Part shown: positions 6,480 to 9,440 of the stretch, piece after piece
Position numbering within the stretch: position 1 is the first letter of the stretch
How the letters are laid out: the number at the start of each line of letters is the position of its first letter
Source: DATAQC01 sp046263055
GTDB taxonomy: Bacteria > Actinomycetota > Acidimicrobiia > Acidimicrobiales > AC-14
Direction: 5' to 3'
NCBI GenBank assembly: GCA_046263055.1
Contig: JBHELO010000066.1
Location: 1-9,440 of the forward strand
DNA: 9,440 nt
Notes under the pieces: generated by a model
Seen by the model: only the letters and a program-made list of their open reading frames with translations
What the model was told of the DNA's origin: nothing
Database searches by the model: none
Program-made: the position numbers and the translations under genes

Positions 6480-6500
6480 CGCCGGCGCCCGCCGGCGGGC
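6480..6500. terminator. Strong hairpin between convergent genes, likely bidirectional terminator
   Basis: CGCCGGC-GCCC-GCCGGCG (6480-6497) is a perfect 7-bp stem with a 4-base loop. An overlapping perfect 14-bp palindrome GCCCGCCGGCGGGC occupies 6487-6500. It lies 14 bases after the zinc finger stop and 23 bases from the stop of the convergent TauE gene, in a 58-base gap. There is no T-run on either strand, so termination would rely on stem strength. Confidence 0.45.
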
Positions 6501-6523
6501 GGCGGACGGGTCGCAGGCGGGCG

Positions 6524-7306
6524 TCAGCTCGTGAACCGCACCGCCAGGAGGGCCAGGCCGAGGACGGTGAGAGCGGCGCCGTAGGCCCGCTCCAGCCGGG
6601 TGGCGTCGGTGCGCAGGGCCACCCTCGCGCCCAGGTACGACAGCGGCACGGAGGTGGCGGCGAACACGGCGACGACCGACCAGTCGATGTGGCCCAGGGC
6701 GGCGTGCACGATGGTCCCGGGGACGGCCAGCACGGTCGCCACCGCCAGGGACGTGGCGAACGCCGGCTTCACCGGCATGCGCAGCACGGCCAGGTACAGG
6801 GGGGCGAGCAGGAAGCCCCCGCTGTTGGCCAGCAGGCCGGACGTGAACCCCACCACCAGGCCCACGCCCACGAGCCGGGCGCCCATGGCCGGCGGCCGGT
6901 CCCCGCCGTCGGAGGCGTCGCCCGGGAAGACCAGGAAGCGCACGCCCAGCACCGCCACCACCACGTCGGTGGCGGTGATCAACGCGTCGCCTCCCACCCA
7001 CTTCGTGGCCAGGGCCCCGGCGGCGGTGGCGGGAACGCCCACGCCCATGCTCCAGGCCAGGACCCGGCGGTCCACCAGCCGCTCCCGCCAGTAGGCGGCG
7101 GTGGCGGCCAGGGTGGAGGGGATGGTGGCGGGCAGGGGGGCGGCCACCGCCACCAGGGCGGGCACGCCCACCGCGTGCAGCAGGGGCGTGGCCACCGCCG
7201 AGCCGCCCTTGCCGAACAGGCCGGAGAGGAAGCCCACCCCCAGCCCGATCAGGGCCACCGCCGGCCAGTTCACCGGGGCCCGGTCCCCCCCCGCCCCGGT
7301 GCGCAC
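6524..7306 (-). CDS. TauE/SafE-family membrane transporter
   Basis: This 260-residue multi-pass membrane protein has about eight hydrophobic segments in the two-repeat pattern of the TauE/SafE (DUF81) family. Repeat 1 starts ALIGLGVGFLSGLFGKGGSAV (from residue 18), with the family's GxGG turn followed by ATPLL; repeat 2 starts GVGLVVGFTSGLLANSGGFLLAP (about residues 148-170). The second turn is Asn-Ser-Gly-Gly rather than GxGG. Members move small organic or sulfur-containing anions (sulfite, sulfoacetate, taurine-related compounds) or other substrates across the inner membrane; the substrate here cannot be told. GTG 7304-7306 is the longest start, but GTG 7271-7273 (giving MNWPAVALIGLG) is 11 codons in, is closer to the family N-terminus and has a G-rich stretch about 10 bases upstream. 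The gene follows the UnbU-like gene by 42 bases on the same strand, so co-transcription is likely. Confidence 0.85.
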   Translation of the reverse strand: MRTGAGGDRAPVNWPAVALIGLGVGFLSGLFGKGGSAVATPLLHAVGVPALVAVAAPLPATIPSTLAATAAYWRERLVDRRVLAWSMGVGVPATAAGALATKWVGGDALITATDVVVAVLGVRFLVFPGDASDGGDRPPAMGARLVGVGLVVGFTSGLLANSGGFLLAPLYLAVLRMPVKPAFATSLAVATVLAVPGTIVHAALGHIDWSVVAVFAATSVPLSYLGARVALRTDATRLERAYGAALTVLGLALLAVRFTS

Positions 7307-7348
7307 GCCGCCGATTGGACCACAGCCGCCCGCTCCGGCGGCGCCGCC

Positions 7349-8512
7349 CTACTGCGCGTTGCGGGGCCCGGTCTGGCCCAGCTCGATGGGCACCAGCTGC
7401 TTGTTGGCCACCAGGCGGGCGGTGTCCACCGGCGCCGCCACCGCGATGATCAGCGCCGCCACCACCGCGGGGCGACCGAGGGCGGCCCGCACCCGCCCGA
7501 CCACCTGGCCCACCTGGCGCTCGGGGGCGACGTCGGCCTCCCCGAGGAGGGCGGCCGCCCGGGCCGCCTTGCGCCGGCGGGTGGCCGCCTCCAGGGATGG
7601 GACCACGGCACAGACCAGGGTGAGGCTCGAGAGGATGGACAGCTTGATCCCAAACTCGGTGGGCTGGAAGAACAGCAGGCCGGCGGCCGCCGCGGCGGTG
7701 GCGGCGGCGTAGACCAGGCGGGCCCCGGGGTCCTTGGGCGCCGTCTGGGGATCGGAGATCATGAAGAAGACGAACACCAGGATCTCGGGCGAGAAGCAGA
7801 TGTCCACCCAGTAGGTGGCGCCCGAGACGGGGCCGGCGTGCCAGATGGCCACGAAGCTGTGCCCGGCTAGGGCGAAGGCGCCCACCAGGGTGGCGAACAC
7901 GGCCACGAAGGTGGCGGCCATGGGGATCATGCGCACCCGCTTGAGGACCCACACGCCGCCGCCCAGGATCACGGCCATGGCGGTGACGACGGGCGCGTGC
8001 CACGGCCCCCACCACAGGTACTGGGGGAAGACGTGGTTGGGGCCGATGACCAGCAGCACCCATACGATCCCGATGTTGGACGGGTTGAACAGGTGGCGGC
8101 CCACGGGCCGGACCAGGTGCTTGGCCAGCAGTGACACCACCGCCGCCAACACGAAGAACTGCACGCCGTGCAGGCTCCACCAGTCGCCGTGGCGGGTGCC
8201 CGAGGCCCGCAGGATGAAGGAGATGCTGTTGCCGGTGAGGATGCCACTTGCCGGCCACACCAGCATGTGGTCCCGCCGGTAGGTGAGGACCAGTTCGGTG
8301 AGGGCGCACACCGCAATGGTCACCAGGATCTGGGCGATGGAGAGCTTGAAGCCCAGCACCGTCTGGCCCAGCACCTGGAGGGTGATGATCACCGCCGACA
8401 GGCGCAGGCGGGGGTCCCGCCGGCTCGGCAGCACGACGGGGATGTCCTGGCCGCCGATGACCACGTGGGGCCGGCGGACGGCGGGCGGCGCCGGGGCGGT
8501 GGGGGCGGTCAC
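7349..8512 (-). CDS. UnbU/RnfD/NqrB-like membrane electron-transport protein
   Basis: This 387-residue multi-pass membrane protein has a hydrophilic first 35 residues and then roughly ten hydrophobic segments. It resembles the family annotated as 'enediyne biosynthesis protein UnbU' or RnfABCDGE subunit D-like, also common in genomes without enediyne clusters. Recognisable parts are RDPRLRLSAVIITLQVLGQ (33-50), TYRRDHMLVWPASGILTGN (77-95), GRHLFNPSNIGIVW (138-151), SPEILVFVFFMISDPQTAP and the QPTEFGIKLSILSSL segment. S230-G231-A232-T233 resembles the S/T-GAT site where FMN is linked to Thr in NqrB/RnfD. Gly/Asn/Pro-rich turns would bind cofactors. A role in transmembrane electron transfer is inference from the family. 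The start GTG 8510-8512 overlaps the stop of the DM13 gene by 4 bases (GTGA), so translation is probably coupled. The C-terminal 70 residues contain a basic loop (ATRRRKAARAA) and a last helix. No other Rnf or Nqr subunit is in the window. Confidence 0.75.
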   Translation of the reverse strand: MTAPTAPAPPAVRRPHVVIGGQDIPVVLPSRRDPRLRLSAVIITLQVLGQTVLGFKLSIAQILVTIAVCALTELVLTYRRDHMLVWPASGILTGNSISFILRASGTRHGDWWSLHGVQFFVLAAVVSLLAKHLVRPVGRHLFNPSNIGIVWVLLVIGPNHVFPQYLWWGPWHAPVVTAMAVILGGGVWVLKRVRMIPMAATFVAVFATLVGAFALAGHSFVAIWHAGPVSGATYWVDICFSPEILVFVFFMISDPQTAPKDPGARLVYAAATAAAAAGLLFFQPTEFGIKLSILSSLTLVCAVVPSLEAATRRRKAARAAALLGEADVAPERQVGQVVGRVRAALGRPAVVAALIIAVAAPVDTARLVANKQLVPIELGQTGPRNAQ

Positions 8513-9440
8513 GGCGACAGGGTGACGGCCGCGTAGGCGCTGTGCACCCGCTCGCACCAGATGACCGCCGCCTTGTACTGGGTGGGGTCGATGTCGGCCG
8601 GCACGGCGAAGTTCATCGACCCGGCGGTCACGTCCAGGGGGGCCACCACCACCTGGGGGGCGTTGGCGAACTGGTCGGTGGTCTTGGGGGCGGCGACCGG
8701 CGTCAGGCGGATGTCGAGGTCGGTGTTGGCGGTGACGTAGAAGTCCTCGAAGCGCAGGGCCCACGTGCCGTCGGGCAGGTGGTACAAGGCGGCGTGGCCG
8801 CTGCCCACCTGGTCTATGCGGTAGAAGTCGCCGCCGGCCGCCACCGTCGCCCCGGGGTCGGTCATGGCCGCCAGGGGAGGCTCCTGCAGCGGGAGGTCGA
8901 TCTGCTGGTCCACCTGGACCTGCCAGGGGCCGTCGGCGGTGACGGTCAGGGTGGTCGGGCCCTTGGCGGTGGCGTAGCCCGTGGCGGTGGTCGGGCAGGC
9001 GGCGTCCACCAGGGGTCGGGGACGGCCGGGGGCCCCCACCGTGAGGTGGCCGCTCTGGCAGGTGTAGCGGAGCCGCCACTGGATGGCGTCGTCGCCGATG
9101 GTGAACGGCGTGGTGGTGGTGGCCCCGGTTCCCGACAGGGTGGCCACGCCCTGCCACCACGGCTCCGAGCGCAGGGTGGTGGCCCGCGGCTTCACGGTGG
9201 AGGCCGGGGCAACGGTGGTGGCGGCGGCGGCGGCGGTGGCGGTGCCGGCGGCGGTGGCGTCGGCGCCGGCCGCCCGGCTGACTGCCGCAGCCCGGGCCGC
9301 GGGCGTCGCCGAGCCCAGCACCGCCTCCCGTACGCCCCACGGGTCGGCGCCGAAGACGGCGCTGGCCGCCAGCACCACCAGCCCGAGGGCGGTGAGGGCC
9401 CGGGCCCGGCGGTCGGCGGTGGGCGGCGGGGGCAGGAGCA
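8509..9440 (-). CDS. Membrane-anchored DM13-domain protein (start beyond the right edge)
   Basis: The frame is open from the right edge to TGA 8509-8511, about 310 residues seen. Reading in from the edge there is a basic, Pro-rich stretch (PPPPTADRRAR), then a hydrophobic anchor ALTALGLVVLAASAVFGA, an Ala/Thr-rich linker (about 9190-9310), a β-rich domain with YTCQSGHLTV and DAACPT cysteines and ending GPWQVQV, and a C-terminal DM13 domain (about 8512-8810). DM13 hallmarks are LYHLPDGTWALRFEDFYVTANTDLDIRL and, near the end, YKAAVIWCERV, with the near-invariant cysteine. DM13 domains are thought to take part in extracytoplasmic redox or electron transfer. A GTG at 9376-9378 would cut the anchor helix in half, so the true start is likely outside the window. 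It is the first visible gene of the minus-strand operon with the UnbU-like gene. Confidence 0.78.
   Translation of the reverse strand, partial: LLPPPPTADRRARALTALGLVVLAASAVFGADPWGVREAVLGSATPAARAAAVSRAAGADATAAGTATAAAAATTVAPASTVKPRATTLRSEPWWQGVATLSGTGATTTTPFTIGDDAIQWRLRYTCQSGHLTVGAPGRPRPLVDAACPTTATGYATAKGPTTLTVTADGPWQVQVDQQIDLPLQEPPLAAMTDPGATVAAGGDFYRIDQVGSGHAALYHLPDGTWALRFEDFYVTANTDLDIRLTPVAAPKTTDQFANAPQVVVAPLDVTAGSMNFAVPADIDPTQYKAAVIWCERVHSAYAAVTLSP

Noticed and set aside
6044..7870. Plus-strand 608-codon open frame across the zinc finger and TauE region
   Set aside because: It overlaps XPB, the zinc finger and antisense TauE, all clear families. Its own product is repetitive His/Gly/Gln-rich with no recognisable domain.
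9190..9310. GGC-type trinucleotide runs as a functional repeat
   Set aside because: They encode the Ala/Thr-rich linker of the DM13 protein in frame, so coding explains them.

Overview
The window is very GC-rich with strong G/C third-position bias, GTG starts at most genes, and an XPB helicase preceded by its actinobacterial helicase-associated partner. This points to a high-GC Actinomycetota chromosome. The style (UnbU/RnfD-like membrane protein, DM13 protein, DUF2905 protein) would suit the Acidimicrobiia or a relative, but no ribosomal or other phylogenetic marker is present, so the class is a guess. There are no RNA genes, CRISPR arrays, transposases or phage genes.

Left part (1-1300, minus strand): the N-terminal part of an SNF2-type helicase that runs off the left edge, a 249-base gap with two neat hairpins, and a small VOC/glyoxalase-like protein. 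A divergent plus-strand gene follows, a 72-residue DUF2905 membrane protein (1384-1602).

Centre (1603-6465, plus strand): a 226-base non-coding stretch holds five perfectly phased 16-bp tandem repeats, a GC-rich self-complementary block and a likely promoter. It leads into a tight three-gene operon: an 868-residue helicase-associated protein, the XPB-type DNA repair helicase (joined by a TGATG stop/start overlap), and a 97-residue UBP-type zinc finger protein starting 3 bases after the XPB stop. The partner and XPB share a recognisably homologous domain, so the pair seems to have arisen partly by domain duplication. A strong hairpin lies between this operon and the convergent genes to its right.

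Right part (6524-9440, minus strand): transcription runs from the right edge leftward through a membrane-anchored DM13-domain protein (its start lies outside the window), an UnbU/RnfD/NqrB-like multi-pass membrane protein whose start overlaps the DM13 stop by 4 bases, and a TauE/SafE-type transporter. The first two look like parts of a membrane electron-transfer module. The UnbU-like protein carries an SGAT tetrapeptide resembling the covalent FMN attachment site of NqrB/RnfD.

The most interesting items are the XPB-partner-UBP finger operon and the DM13/UnbU-like redox pair. Neither is proven new from sequence alone. The window gives no clear evidence of a wholly undescribed defence or mobile system.
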